Translations under genes and position numbers: made by a program | Notes under the pieces: model-generated | What the model was told of the DNA's origin: nothing | The model's database searches: none | The model's input: only the letters and a program-made list of their open reading frames with translations | Origin: Mesorhizobium sp. B2-7-2 | Lineage (GTDB): Bacteria > Pseudomonadota > Alphaproteobacteria > Rhizobiales > Rhizobiaceae | Assembly (NCBI RefSeq): GCF_006440775.1 | Contig: NZ_VFTZ01000030.1 | Location: forward strand, 1 to 57,493 | Length of the DNA stretch: 57,493 nt | Direction of reading: 5' to 3' | Shown: positions 1 through 7,480 of the stretch, in pieces | Layout of the letters: every line of letters starts with the position of its first letter | Numbering within the stretch: the stretch's first letter is position 1

Positions 1-218
1 GCATAGTGACGGTTGGCCGTCTCATACTCGACATGCGCCGTCGAGATCGTGATGCCGCGCGCCTTCTCTTCAGGTGCTGCGTCAATCTGGTCATAGCGCT
101 TGTATTCGCCAAAATACTTCGTGATCGCCGCCGTCAGCGACGTCTTGCCATGATCGACGTGACCGATCGTGCCAATGTTCACATGCGGCTTGGTGCGCTC
201 GAATTTACCTTTTGCCAT
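1..218 (-). CDS. tuf: Elongation factor Tu, N-terminal part (runs off the window)
   Basis: This is the first 72 codons of EF-Tu, the GTPase that delivers aminoacyl-tRNA to the ribosomal A site. The reverse strand reads MAKGKFERTKPHVNIGTIG and then the P-loop GHVDHGKT at residues 19-26. The switch I stretch follows (EEKARGITIS, then TAHVEYET). The start is the ATG at 218, where the protein family begins. The rest of the gene lies to the left of base 1. A promoter-like pair is visible at 365-392. Two tRNA genes (Gly, Tyr) lie further upstream on the same strand, an arrangement known for bacterial tuf loci, with an oppositely oriented exporter gene and others in between. Confidence 0.97.
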   Translation of the reverse strand, partial: MAKGKFERTKPHVNIGTIGHVDHGKTSLTAAITKYFGEYKRYDQIDAAPEEKARGITISTAHVEYETANRHY

Positions 219-364
219 AGTCTCTTTCCTTGGACGGCCTTGACCTTCAGTTCAGTCGAATGCGGGGCGATTAGCGACAACGGCTGAAAAACACAAGTAC
301 CTTGTGGCTGAGCGGATTCTTGCTCGACCCGAACCAATGGTCGATTTCGGTGGGATATGGCGCG

Positions 365-392
365 GATATAGGGCTGCAGCGTGTAAAATCAA
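365..392 (-). promoter_or_regulatory. Probable tuf promoter
   Basis: On the minus strand a -35-like TTGATT (387-392) and a -10-like TATATC (365-370) are separated by 16 bases, about 145 bases upstream of the tuf ATG. The position suits a strong housekeeping promoter, but the call rests only on hexamer similarity. Confidence 0.5.
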
Positions 393-446
393 AGGCTCCG
401 GGCTGGCCCATTGCCGCCACGACGCCGCTCTGATCTTGTTCGCCGG

Positions 447-1334
447 ATGCAGTTCATTCCATCCAATATCCGCGGCCCGCTGTTCATGATCGTCTCGACC
501 GGGTCCTACCTCGTCAACGACACGATGATGAAGCTCGCCACCGTCGGATTGCCGCCTTACGAAGTTCTCCTGTTGCGGGGTGCTGCCGCCACGCTGTGGG
601 GCGTGCCGCTGCTTCTGATGCTTGGCTACGCTAGGCAGATCCCGCTGCTCTTCGAGCGCAAGGTGCTGCGCCGCAACCTGTTCGAGCTGCTGGCGATCCT
701 GTGTTACGTCGTGGCTTTAGCCAACATGCAGATCGCGGATTCCACCGCGCTCGGGCAAGTCACGCCGCTCATCGTGCTGGTCGGCTCCTCGATGCTGTTC
801 GGCGAAAAGATCGGCGCCACGCGCATGGCGCTGATCGGCCTTGGCTTTGTCGGGGCGCTCATGGTGGCGCAGCCGACCATGCAGGGCATTTCGGTCTATG
901 CGCTGCTGGCGCTCGGCAACGCCGCCTTCGCGGCGGTGCGCGATATAGCTGGCCGTAAGGTAGGCGCTGAGGTGCCGGGCATGATCGTCGCCATCTCCGC
1001 GGTCGTGGTGGTGCTGGCCGGCTCAGGCGCGGCGCACCTTGTCTCCGAACAATGGGTAATGCCCGAAGGACATCATCTGCTCCTGATCGCCGGAGCGGGC
1101 CTGTTCCTGATTTTCGGCCATTTCTTCATCTTCATGGCATACCGGGTCGGGCCGACAAGCGCGGTCGCGCCCTTCTATTACTGCTTCACCGTCTGGGCGG
1201 TGATCTCGGGCCTGCTGGTGTTCGGGCAATTCCCCAACGCGCTCGCGGTCTGCGGCATCCTGCTGGTGATGGCCAGCGGTCTCGCCATCGTCTCGCTCGA
1301 CGAAAGAAAACGCCGGCTGGCCATGGTCGCCTGA
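447..1334 (+). CDS. EamA-family (DMT superfamily) transporter
   Basis: This encodes a hydrophobic protein of about 295 residues with roughly ten membrane segments in two repeated halves, the layout of EamA/RhaT-type drug/metabolite exporters of the inner membrane. Typical stretches are a first-helix region with YLVNDTMMKLA, a second with LIVLVGSSMLFGEK, and a last helix AVCGILLVMASGLAIVS. The substrate cannot be read from sequence. I chose the ATG at 447 because the 12 extra codons from the ATG at 411 (MPPRRRSDLVRR) are not family-like. The 411 start remains possible. The gene converges on the small membrane protein gene at 1407-1664, with a palindrome between them. Confidence 0.85.
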   Translation: MQFIPSNIRGPLFMIVSTGSYLVNDTMMKLATVGLPPYEVLLLRGAAATLWGVPLLLMLGYARQIPLLFERKVLRRNLFELLAILCYVVALANMQIADSTALGQVTPLIVLVGSSMLFGEKIGATRMALIGLGFVGALMVAQPTMQGISVYALLALGNAAFAAVRDIAGRKVGAEVPGMIVAISAVVVVLAGSGAAHLVSEQWVMPEGHHLLLIAGAGLFLIFGHFFIFMAYRVGPTSAVAPFYYCFTVWAVISGLLVFGQFPNALAVCGILLVMASGLAIVSLDERKRRLAMVA

Positions 1335-1352
1335 CGGCGCGCATCCAGCCTG

Positions 1353-1374
1353 GGTCGACCCGACCGGGTCGACC
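1353..1374. other. 10-bp perfect inverted repeat between convergent genes
   Basis: GGTCGACCCG (1353-1362), a 2-base loop, then the exact complement (1365-1374). It lies between the stops of two converging genes. It lacks a T tract, so it may be a bidirectional transcript-end hairpin or just a palindrome. Confidence 0.5.
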
Positions 1375-1406
1375 TCCAGCAGCCTACTGGGCCGCTCCCT
1401 GGCCTT

Positions 1407-1664
1407 CTACAGCGTGCGCTTGCCGGAAAACTGGTGATAGGCCCAGAGCACGACGACCGAGCCGATGACGGCCACGATCAGGCTCCAGATGTTAAGGCCG
1501 GTGACGCCCGACGCGCCGAAGGCGCTGAAGATGACGCCGCCGACAATGGCGCCGACAATGCCGAGCACAATATCCATGATCATGCCCTGACCGGTCTTGT
1601 TGACGATCTTGCTGCCGATGAAGCCGGCAACGATGCCCAGAATGATCCAGCTGATAATGCCCAT
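1407..1664 (-). CDS. GlsB/YeaQ/YmgE family small membrane protein
   Basis: This 85-residue protein is almost all hydrophobic: MGIISWIILGIVAGFIGSKI at the N-terminus, a glycine-rich helix IVLGIVGAIVGGVIFSAFG, and a third helix IWSLIVAVIGSVVVLWAY. That is the three-helix pattern of the transglycosylase-associated YeaQ/YmgE/GlsB stress-response family, whose members are induced by general stress but whose function is not known. The start at 1664 is supported by GGAGGG five bases upstream. An in-frame ATG further upstream (1703) has no such site. The gene is transcribed divergently from the YidB-like gene at 1794. Confidence 0.9.
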   Translation of the reverse strand: MGIISWIILGIVAGFIGSKIVNKTGQGMIMDIVLGIVGAIVGGVIFSAFGASGVTGLNIWSLIVAVIGSVVVLWAYHQFSGKRTL

Positions 1665-1793
1665 TATTCCCTCCAAATTCCCCTGCCGCGCCATCATGGT
1701 CATATGATTGTCAAAAGCTCAAGACAGCTTGAAATTCCGCCCGTTTGCGCCATTCTGGGGCCGGGCGGACTTGGCTGGACAAGGAGATCCACG

Positions 1794-2249
1794 ATGGGCC
1801 TTTTCGACAATGCCGTTCCGGGCGGCAATATCACCAAACCCCTGATGATCGCGCTCGGCGCGCTTTTGGTCGGCAAGATGCTGAGCGGCAGAAGCGAAGA
1901 GGCGGCCGCGCCGCAAGCGCCAGCGCCGACGCCCGCGGGAACCGACGCGTCCGCCGATGGCGGCCTGCTCGGCGGCCTCGGCGGCCTGCTCGACAGGCTG
2001 AAGAATGCAGGCCATGGCAACGTCGCCGACTCCTGGGTCGGCACCGGCCAGAACCAGTCGATCAACGCAAATGATCTCGGCTCGGCGCTCGGCCCGGCGG
2101 TGATCCGCGAGATCGCGCAGCGCACCGGCATGAACGAGCAGGAACTGCTGCAGCAGCTCTCCACGGCGCTGCCTGGCATTGTCGACAAGCTGACGCCGAA
2201 CGGCCAGGTGCCGCAGAACCATCAGGTTGCTTCGGCCTTCAACAGCTAA
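1794..2249 (+). CDS. YidB family protein (DUF937)
   Basis: This encodes a 151-residue soluble protein. It opens with MGLFDNAVPGGNITKPLMIA, has a low-complexity Ala/Pro/Gly linker (about residues 35-65, including GGLLGGLGGLLDRL), and then the conserved YidB/DUF937 core: GTGQNQSINANDLGSALG, IREIAQRTGMNEQELLQQLS and LPGIVDKLTPNGQVP. The molecular function of the family is unknown. The ATG at 1794 follows AAGGAG (1781-1786). The same frame stays open far upstream, but that part runs over the opposite-strand gene and is a shadow. Confidence 0.88.
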   Translation: MGLFDNAVPGGNITKPLMIALGALLVGKMLSGRSEEAAAPQAPAPTPAGTDASADGGLLGGLGGLLDRLKNAGHGNVADSWVGTGQNQSINANDLGSALGPAVIREIAQRTGMNEQELLQQLSTALPGIVDKLTPNGQVPQNHQVASAFNS

Positions 2250-2321
2250 GTGAAGCGGCCTGCTAGCACGCCGCGTGCCACGGCGCGCGGCGTTTCATTT
2301 GAGGTTCCGCGGGAAGAAATC

Positions 2322-2395
2322 TGGAGCGGGTAGCGGGAATCGAACCCGCATATTCAGCTTGGAAGGCTGCTGCTCTACCACTGAGCTATACCCGC
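2322..2395 (-). tRNA. tRNA-Gly (anticodon TCC)
   Basis: The reverse strand gives a 74-nt cloverleaf: acceptor GCGGGTA, D arm GCTCAGTGGTAGAGC, anticodon loop CTTCCAA, T arm CGGGTTCGATTCCCG and an encoded CCA end. The top pair of the anticodon stem is G-A. It lies about 90 bases downstream of tRNA-Tyr and is probably cotranscribed with it. Confidence 0.97.
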
Positions 2396-2482
2396 GCCTT
2401 GCACTGAGGTACCGGATTCATCCGAAAAGCGCCATGCACTTTCGGTCCGAGACTTTTCGTTTCAGGGCTTCCGGGCCGGCAG

Positions 2483-2567
2483 TGGTGGAGAGGGTTGGAT
2501 TCGAACCAACGTAGGCTAAGCCAACGGATTTACAGTCCGTCCCCTTTAACCACTCGGGCACCTCTCC
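2483..2567 (-). tRNA. tRNA-Tyr (anticodon GTA)
   Basis: This is an 85-nt class II tRNA on the minus strand. It has acceptor GGAGAGG, a D arm with CCCGAGTGGTTAAAGG, anticodon loop CTGTAAA, a long variable arm (TTGGCTTAGCCTAC), T arm TTGGTTCGAATCCAA and an encoded ACCA end. It precedes tRNA-Gly and points toward tuf. Confidence 0.97.
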
Positions 2568-2649
2568 AGTCTGCCGCCGGAGCCATGCAACGAGGCATTT
2601 TCGCCGATCCGAAGCCCGAGTAAGATGTTCTCCGAAATCAGCGAAGCGC

Positions 2650-2678
2650 CTTATGGCGGCAAGGCCGGTGGGTGTCAA
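2650..2678 (-). promoter_or_regulatory. Promoter of the tRNA-Tyr/tRNA-Gly unit
   Basis: On the minus strand there is a perfect TTGACA (2673-2678), a 17-base spacer and CATAAG (2650-2655), about 83 bases upstream of the mature tRNA-Tyr 5' end. It is close to the housekeeping sigma consensus. Confidence 0.72.
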
Positions 2679-2766
2679 CCGGCGCGGCCAGGGTTTTTCG
2701 AGGATGTTCGGCATTCATTTGTCCAGCCCATATCCTTAGCCGGACGGGACGGCTATAGAGGCCGCC

Positions 2767-3627
2767 ATGAGCGACGATAAAAGCAACAAGTCCGGCACGC
2801 GCAAGGACACCCACTACGCCAAGCTGAGGCGCGCGCATCGCGACCAGAAGGCGGGCGGGCCGCCGGCATTCCGGCCGCGCCAGCCGGTGCCGCCGGGCGA
2901 GGCTGCCGCAGACGGGCTGGTGCGGCTTTACGGCCTGCATACGGTGCGGGCCGCACTCGACAATCCGCGACGCAAGATCAGGACGATGCTGGTGACGCGC
3001 AACGCCGCCGAACGGCTTTCGATCGGCGATCTTGCCGCCCTGCCCTTCAAGGCTGAGCTGGTCGAGCCGAAGGACATCGACAGGATCACCGGATCGGACG
3101 CCGTGCATCAGGGCGTGCTGATTGAGGCCGAGCCGCTCAAGCCGAAGCGTCTCGACGCGCTTGGCGACACCAGGCTGGTGCTGGTGCTCGACCAGGTGAC
3201 GGACCCGCACAATGTCGGCGCGATCCTGCGCTCCGCGGTCGCCTTCGGCGCCGGCGCGCTCATTACCACGGCTCGCCACAGCCCGCAGGAATCCGGCGTG
3301 CTGGCCAAATCCGCCTCCGGCGCGCTTGAGCATATCGACCAGATCGAGGTGAAGAACCTCGCCGATGCGCTGGGGCAGCTGCACGAGGCCGGTTTCCAGA
3401 CCATCGGGCTCGATTCCGAAGGGCCGGCCGAGCTCGAAAAGACCTTCGCCGGCGAGAGGATCGCGCTGGTGCTGGGCGCGGAAGGCAAGGGCCTGCGCCA
3501 GAAAACGCGCGAGACGGTGACGACGCTTGCCCGCCTCGACATGCCCGGCGCCATCCACTCGCTCAACGTCTCGAACGCGGCGGCGGTGAGCCTTTATGCG
3601 GCGAGGAAATTCATAGCGAAAAGGTGA
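2767..3627 (+). CDS. rlmB: 23S rRNA (guanosine 2'-O) methyltransferase, TrmH/RlmB family
   Basis: This 286-residue SpoU/TrmH-family enzyme methylates a ribose 2'-OH in RNA, most likely G2251 (E. coli numbering) of 23S rRNA. Residues 1-45 are a basic, disordered leader. A substrate-binding domain follows (YGLHTVRAALDNPRRKI). The knotted SAM-binding domain shows all three SpoU motifs: motif 1 DPHNVGAILRSA, motif 2 LVLGAEGKGL and motif 3 IHSLNVSNAAAVSLY. RlmB is favoured over other TrmH paralogues because of the N-terminal domain and length, but the exact target is inferred. The TGA stop (3625-3627) lies inside the first unit of a heptad repeat. Confidence 0.9.
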   Translation: MSDDKSNKSGTRKDTHYAKLRRAHRDQKAGGPPAFRPRQPVPPGEAAADGLVRLYGLHTVRAALDNPRRKIRTMLVTRNAAERLSIGDLAALPFKAELVEPKDIDRITGSDAVHQGVLIEAEPLKPKRLDALGDTRLVLVLDQVTDPHNVGAILRSAVAFGAGALITTARHSPQESGVLAKSASGALEHIDQIEVKNLADALGQLHEAGFQTIGLDSEGPAELEKTFAGERIALVLGAEGKGLRQKTRETVTTLARLDMPGAIHSLNVSNAAAVSLYAARKFIAKR

Positions 3628-3698
3628 ATGGTGAATAGTCAATGGTGAATGGTCAGGACGCGCCCCCATTCACTATTCACTATTCACTATTCACCCAC
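3623..3698. repeat. Inverted arrays of GTGAATA-type heptads between convergent genes
   Basis: The left part has GTGAATG, GTGAATA, GTCAATG and GTGAATG units. The right part has about four TATTCAC units, the reverse complement, so the two arms can fold into a long imperfect hairpin. The stop codons of rlmB (TGA, 3625-3627) and glxR (TAG, 3687-3689) both fall inside repeat units. A related array lies at 9779-9870. Confidence 0.8.
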
Positions 3699-4574
3699 TT
3701 CATGTCCCGCCATCCGCTCCAGCGCCCTGACCAGCGCGGAGTGATCCTCCTTGGCGCCGCCATTGGCGGCGCAGGAATTGAACAATTGCTGCGTGGTCGA
3801 GGTGTTGGGCAGCGAGACGCCGAGCTCCTTGGCGCCTTCCAGCGCCAGGTTGAGGTCCTTCTGGTGCAGCTCGATGCGGAAGCCGGGCGCGAAGCTGCGC
3901 TTGATCATGCGCTCACCATGCACTTCGAGGATGCGCGAGGCGGCGAGCCCGCCCATCAGCGCCTGCCTGACCTTGGCCGGATCGGCGCCCGCCTTCGAGG
4001 CGAAGACCAGCGCTTCGCCGACGGCTTCGATGGTCAGTGCCACGACGATCTGGTTGGCGACCTTGGTGGTCTGGCCGACGCCGTTGGGGCCAACCAGAGT
4101 GATGTTCTTGCCCATCTTCTCGAACACTGGCTTGGCGCGCTCGAAGGCCTTTTCCTCGCCGCCGACCATAATAGTGAGCGACGCCGCCTTGGCGCCGACC
4201 TCGCCGCCCGACACCGGCGCATCGAGATAGTCGCAGCCAAGTTCGTTGATCTTCTTGGCGAATTCCTTGGTGGCGATCGGCGAGATCGAGCTCATGTCGA
4301 TGACGAGCTTGCCCTTGGTGAGACCGGAGGCGACGCCGTTCTCGCCGAACAGCACGTCGCCCACCTGGGGCGTGTCCGGAACCATGGTGATGATGATGCC
4401 GGCTGCTTTCGCGACGGCATCGTGGCCGGAAACAGTCTTCAAGCCCTTGGCGAGGAGGTCGGCGGGCGGCTTGGAGCGATGGTCGCTGGCGACGATCGTA
4501 TAGCCGGCATCGAGAAGATGGCCCGCCATCGGCGCGCCCATTATGCCGAGGCCGATGAAGCCGATGGTTTCCAT
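3687..4574 (-). CDS. glxR: 2-hydroxy-3-oxopropionate (tartronate semialdehyde) reductase
   Basis: This 295-residue member of the beta-hydroxyacid dehydrogenase family reduces tartronate semialdehyde to D-glycerate with NAD(P)H. The Rossmann motif is at the N-terminus (FIGLGIMGAPMAGHLL). The substrate-binding signature follows (DAPVSGGEVGA at about residue 118) and the catalytic lysine motif is GQTTKVANQ (about residue 168). Being the third gene after gcl and hyi on one strand fixes its role in the glycerate pathway of glyoxylate use. There are 107 bases between hyi and this gene, containing a rhizobial repeat. The stop TAG lies in a heptad repeat. Confidence 0.93.
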   Translation of the reverse strand: METIGFIGLGIMGAPMAGHLLDAGYTIVASDHRSKPPADLLAKGLKTVSGHDAVAKAAGIIITMVPDTPQVGDVLFGENGVASGLTKGKLVIDMSSISPIATKEFAKKINELGCDYLDAPVSGGEVGAKAASLTIMVGGEEKAFERAKPVFEKMGKNITLVGPNGVGQTTKVANQIVVALTIEAVGEALVFASKAGADPAKVRQALMGGLAASRILEVHGERMIKRSFAPGFRIELHQKDLNLALEGAKELGVSLPNTSTTQQLFNSCAANGGAKEDHSALVRALERMAGHEVGE

Positions 4575-4612
4575 GTTGCTCTCCGTCGTAATTGTCGAGA
4601 TCGCGTTTCTTC

Positions 4613-4662
4613 GCGCCCCCCTATGGCCTGCCGGCCATCTCCCCCACGAGGGAGGAGATCAG
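4613..4662. repeat. Short GGCC/CTCCCCC palindromic repeat (rhizobial intergenic type)
   Basis: This stretch within the hyi-glxR gap contains GGCCTGCCGGCC followed by ATCTCCCCC ACGA GGGAGGAGAT, two neighbouring stem-loops. I recognise the pattern (CTGCCGGCCATCTCCCCCAC) as a common dispersed intergenic repeat in rhizobial genomes. It lies inside the operon and could affect glxR expression. Confidence 0.6.
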
Positions 4663-4681
4663 CAACTTCGCCGCCGTGCTC

Positions 4682-5479
4682 TTAAGCCGCCGCGCTGCCT
4701 TGCCCGGCGAACTCGCGAAACCAGCCGAGCCCGGCTTCTGTCCCTGTCTTCGGCTTGTATTCGGCGCCGATCCAGCCGGAATAGCCGAGGCGGTCGATAT
4801 GGTCGTAGAGGAAGGGATAGTTGATCTCGCCCGTCCCCGGCTCGTGACGGCCGGGATTGTCCGCAAGCTGGATATGCGCGATGCGGGGGAGGTTCGCCTC
4901 GATGGTACGGGCGAGATCCCCCTCCATGATCTGCATGTGATAGATGTCGTACTGCAGGAACAGGTTCTTCGAGCCGATGCGGTCGATCAGCGCCAGCGCC
5001 TGGTCTGAGTAATTCAGGAAGAAGCCGGGGATGTCGCGGGTGTTGATCGGCTCGATCAGCAGCCTGATGCCGGCCTGCTCCAGCTTCTCGGCCGCGAAGG
5101 CGAGGTTCTCGGCAAAGACGTCTTCCAGCACCGTGCGGTCGGCGCCTTGCGGCGCGATGCCGGCGAGACAGTTGATCTGCTCGCAGCCCAGCGCATGGGC
5201 GTAGGTGATCGCCTTGGCGACGCCCTGCCGGAACTCCGGCACCCGGTCGGGCAGCACGGCGATGCCGCGTTCGCCCTTCGCCCAGTCGCCGGCCGGCAGG
5301 TTGAACAGAACCTGCGTCAGGCCGTTCTTCTTCAGCCGCGCCGCGACGATATCCGGGGCATGGTCATAGGGGCCGATATATTCCACGCCCTTGAAACCAG
5401 CGCGGGCGGCGGCATCGAACCTGTCCAGGAATTCATGCTCGCCGAAGAGCATCGAGAGATTGGCTGAAAAGCGCGGCAT
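4682..5479 (-). CDS. hyi: Hydroxypyruvate isomerase
   Basis: This 265-residue TIM-barrel (AP endonuclease 2-like) enzyme interconverts hydroxypyruvate and tartronate semialdehyde. It begins MPRFSANLSMLFGEHEFLDR. It carries the family stretches GVEYIGPYDH, INCLAGIAPQG, LIEPINTRDIPGFFLN, FLQYDIYHMQIMEGDL (metal and substrate-binding region) and HIQLADNPGRHEPGTGEINY. The ATG at 5479 is preceded by GAAGGAG. The upstream ATG at 5509 would overlap gcl and adds basic residues foreign to the family. It starts 26 bases after the gcl stop, so the two are one operon. Confidence 0.95.
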   Translation of the reverse strand: MPRFSANLSMLFGEHEFLDRFDAAARAGFKGVEYIGPYDHAPDIVAARLKKNGLTQVLFNLPAGDWAKGERGIAVLPDRVPEFRQGVAKAITYAHALGCEQINCLAGIAPQGADRTVLEDVFAENLAFAAEKLEQAGIRLLIEPINTRDIPGFFLNYSDQALALIDRIGSKNLFLQYDIYHMQIMEGDLARTIEANLPRIAHIQLADNPGRHEPGTGEINYPFLYDHIDRLGYSGWIGAEYKPKTGTEAGLGWFREFAGQGSAAA

Positions 5480-5505
5480 TCTTTTTCTCCTTCGTCCGCC
5501 TGAAC

Positions 5506-7287
5506 TCAATCCAACATCATGATGGCCGTCGGCGCATCCTCATTACGCTCGGCAAGCTCCTCGAATTCGGTGACCTTGTCGATTTCCGTGCCCATGGAAA
5601 TGTTGGTGACGCGCTCGAGGATGAATTCCAGCACGACCGGAACCTGGTGCTCTTTCATCAGCCGCTGCGCCTCCTTGAATGCGCCGGCGAATTCCTCGGG
5701 CTTCCTCACGCGGACCGCCTTGCAGCCCATCGCCTCAGCGACCGCGACATGATCGACGCCGTAGCCCGCCTCGGGATCGCCGGCACGGTTGACGTTCTCG
5801 AAGGCGAGGCTCACTTCATAATCTATCGAGAAGCCGCGCTGCGCCTGACGGATGAGGCCGAGATAGGCGTTGTTCACGACGACGTGGATGTAAGGCAGCT
5901 TGTGCTGGGCGCCGACGGCCAGCTCCTCGATCATGAACTGGAAATCATAGTCGCCGGAAAGCGCGACGATGTCGCGATCCGGATCCGCGACGCGCACGCC
6001 GAGTGCCGCCGGCAGCGTCCAGCCGAGCGGGCCGGCCTGGCCGCAATTGATCCAGTTGCGCGGCTTGTAGACATGCAGGAATTGCGCGCCGGCGATCTGC
6101 GACAGGCCGATCGTGGTGACATAGGTGGTGTCGCGGGCAAACGCCTTGTTCATCTCCTCATAGACGCGTTGCGGTTTCAGCGGCACCTGTTCGAAATGCG
6201 TCTTGCGCTTCATGGTCTTCTTGCGCTGCTGGCACTCCTTCGCCCAGCCCGACCAGTCGCGCAGCTTGCCGGAGGTGCGCCATTCGGTGGCGACGTCGAG
6301 CAGGATCTTCAGCGCGGCACCCGCATCCGAGACCAATCCTAGATCCGGCGCGAAGACACGGCCGATCTGCGTCGGCTCGATGTCGACATGGATGAATTTT
6401 TTCCCCTTGGTGTAGACGTCGACCGAACCGGTATGGCGGTTGGCCCAGCGGTTGCCGATGCCGAAGACGAAATCGGCTTCAAGCATCGTCGCATTGCCAT
6501 AGCGGTGCGATGTCTGCAGGCCGCACATGCCGGCCATCAGCCGGTGGTCGTCGGGGATCGCGCCCCAGCCCATCAAAGTCGGGATGACCGGCACGCCGGT
6601 GACTTCGGCGAATTCGATCAAAAGATCGGAAGCGTCGGCGTTGATGATGCCGCCGCCGGCGACGATCAGCGGCTTTTCAGCCTCGTTGAGCATAGCCAGC
6701 GCCTTCTCGGCCTGGGCACGCGTTATCGCCGGCTTGAAGGGAGCGAGCGGCTCATAGGCGTCGATGTCGAATTCGATCTCGGCAAGCTGCACGTCGACCG
6801 GCAGGTCGACCAGAACCGGCCCGGGTCGCGAGGAGCGCATCAGATGGAAGGCCTTCTGCAACGTCATCGGCACCAAATAGGGCTCCATGACGGTGACCGC
6901 CCATTTGGCGACCGGTGCCGCGATCGAGGCGATGTCGACGGCCTGGAAATCCTCCTTGTTGAGACGCGCGCGCGGCGCCTGCCCGGTGATGCAGAGGATC
7001 GGAATAGAATCCGCCGAGGCCGAATAGAGGCCGGTAATCATGTCGGTGCCGGCCGGACCGGAAGTGCCGATGCAGAGCCCGATATTGCCGGCCTTGGCCC
7101 GCGTATAACCTTCGGCCATGTGCGAGGCGCCTTCGACATGGCGCGCCAGCACATGGCGGATGGTGCCGCGCGCCTTCAGCGCCGAATAGAGCGGGTTGAT
7201 CGCCGCGCCCGGAACGCCGAAGGCATTGGTGATGCCTTCCTTTTCAAGAACGAGAACCGCAGCGTCGACAGCGCGCATCCTGGCCAT
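5506..7287 (-). CDS. gcl: Glyoxylate carboligase (tartronate-semialdehyde synthase)
   Basis: This encodes 593 residues, the same length as the E. coli enzyme. It is a thiamine diphosphate and FAD-dependent enzyme that joins two glyoxylates to tartronate semialdehyde and CO2. The N-terminal domain reads MARMRAVDAAVLVLEKEG and GVPGAAINPLYSALK. The C-terminal ThDP motif spans ALSGDYDFQF to NNAYLGLIRQ. The ATG at 7287 has GGAGG six bases upstream. The longer frame to 7344 adds 19 residues not found in the family. It is the first gene of gcl-hyi-glxR, and its AT-rich upstream region is shared with the divergent IclR-type regulator. Confidence 0.97.
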   Translation of the reverse strand: MARMRAVDAAVLVLEKEGITNAFGVPGAAINPLYSALKARGTIRHVLARHVEGASHMAEGYTRAKAGNIGLCIGTSGPAGTDMITGLYSASADSIPILCITGQAPRARLNKEDFQAVDIASIAAPVAKWAVTVMEPYLVPMTLQKAFHLMRSSRPGPVLVDLPVDVQLAEIEFDIDAYEPLAPFKPAITRAQAEKALAMLNEAEKPLIVAGGGIINADASDLLIEFAEVTGVPVIPTLMGWGAIPDDHRLMAGMCGLQTSHRYGNATMLEADFVFGIGNRWANRHTGSVDVYTKGKKFIHVDIEPTQIGRVFAPDLGLVSDAGAALKILLDVATEWRTSGKLRDWSGWAKECQQRKKTMKRKTHFEQVPLKPQRVYEEMNKAFARDTTYVTTIGLSQIAGAQFLHVYKPRNWINCGQAGPLGWTLPAALGVRVADPDRDIVALSGDYDFQFMIEELAVGAQHKLPYIHVVVNNAYLGLIRQAQRGFSIDYEVSLAFENVNRAGDPEAGYGVDHVAVAEAMGCKAVRVRKPEEFAGAFKEAQRLMKEHQVPVVLEFILERVTNISMGTEIDKVTEFEELAERNEDAPTAIMMLD

Positions 7288-7439
7288 GGCAAGCCTCCAT
7301 TCCTTGGTTGGCTTGACAATGACAGCCTGCGTTCGATTTTTCAATTTTTTCAGAATATTTTTTCATTCCTAGAAAATCGCCGTTGTCGGCTGATTTCGCT
7401 TCACTTTTCCTTTTCCAAAAAATCGCTCATGGCCACCAC

Positions 7440-7454
7440 TGAAAAACTTTTTCA
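7440..7454. promoter_or_regulatory. Perfect 15-bp palindrome, candidate IclR-family operator
   Basis: TGAAAAACTTTTTCA is a perfect palindrome around a central base, 26 bases before the regulator start. E. coli IclR binds a 15-bp site of the form TGGAAATNATTTCCA, so the size and the A-tract/T-tract layout match. The gcl side (7329-7375) has further GAAAAA runs. Confidence 0.55.
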
Positions 7455-7480
7455 TTGCATGCGATGTCAAATCGGCGAGA

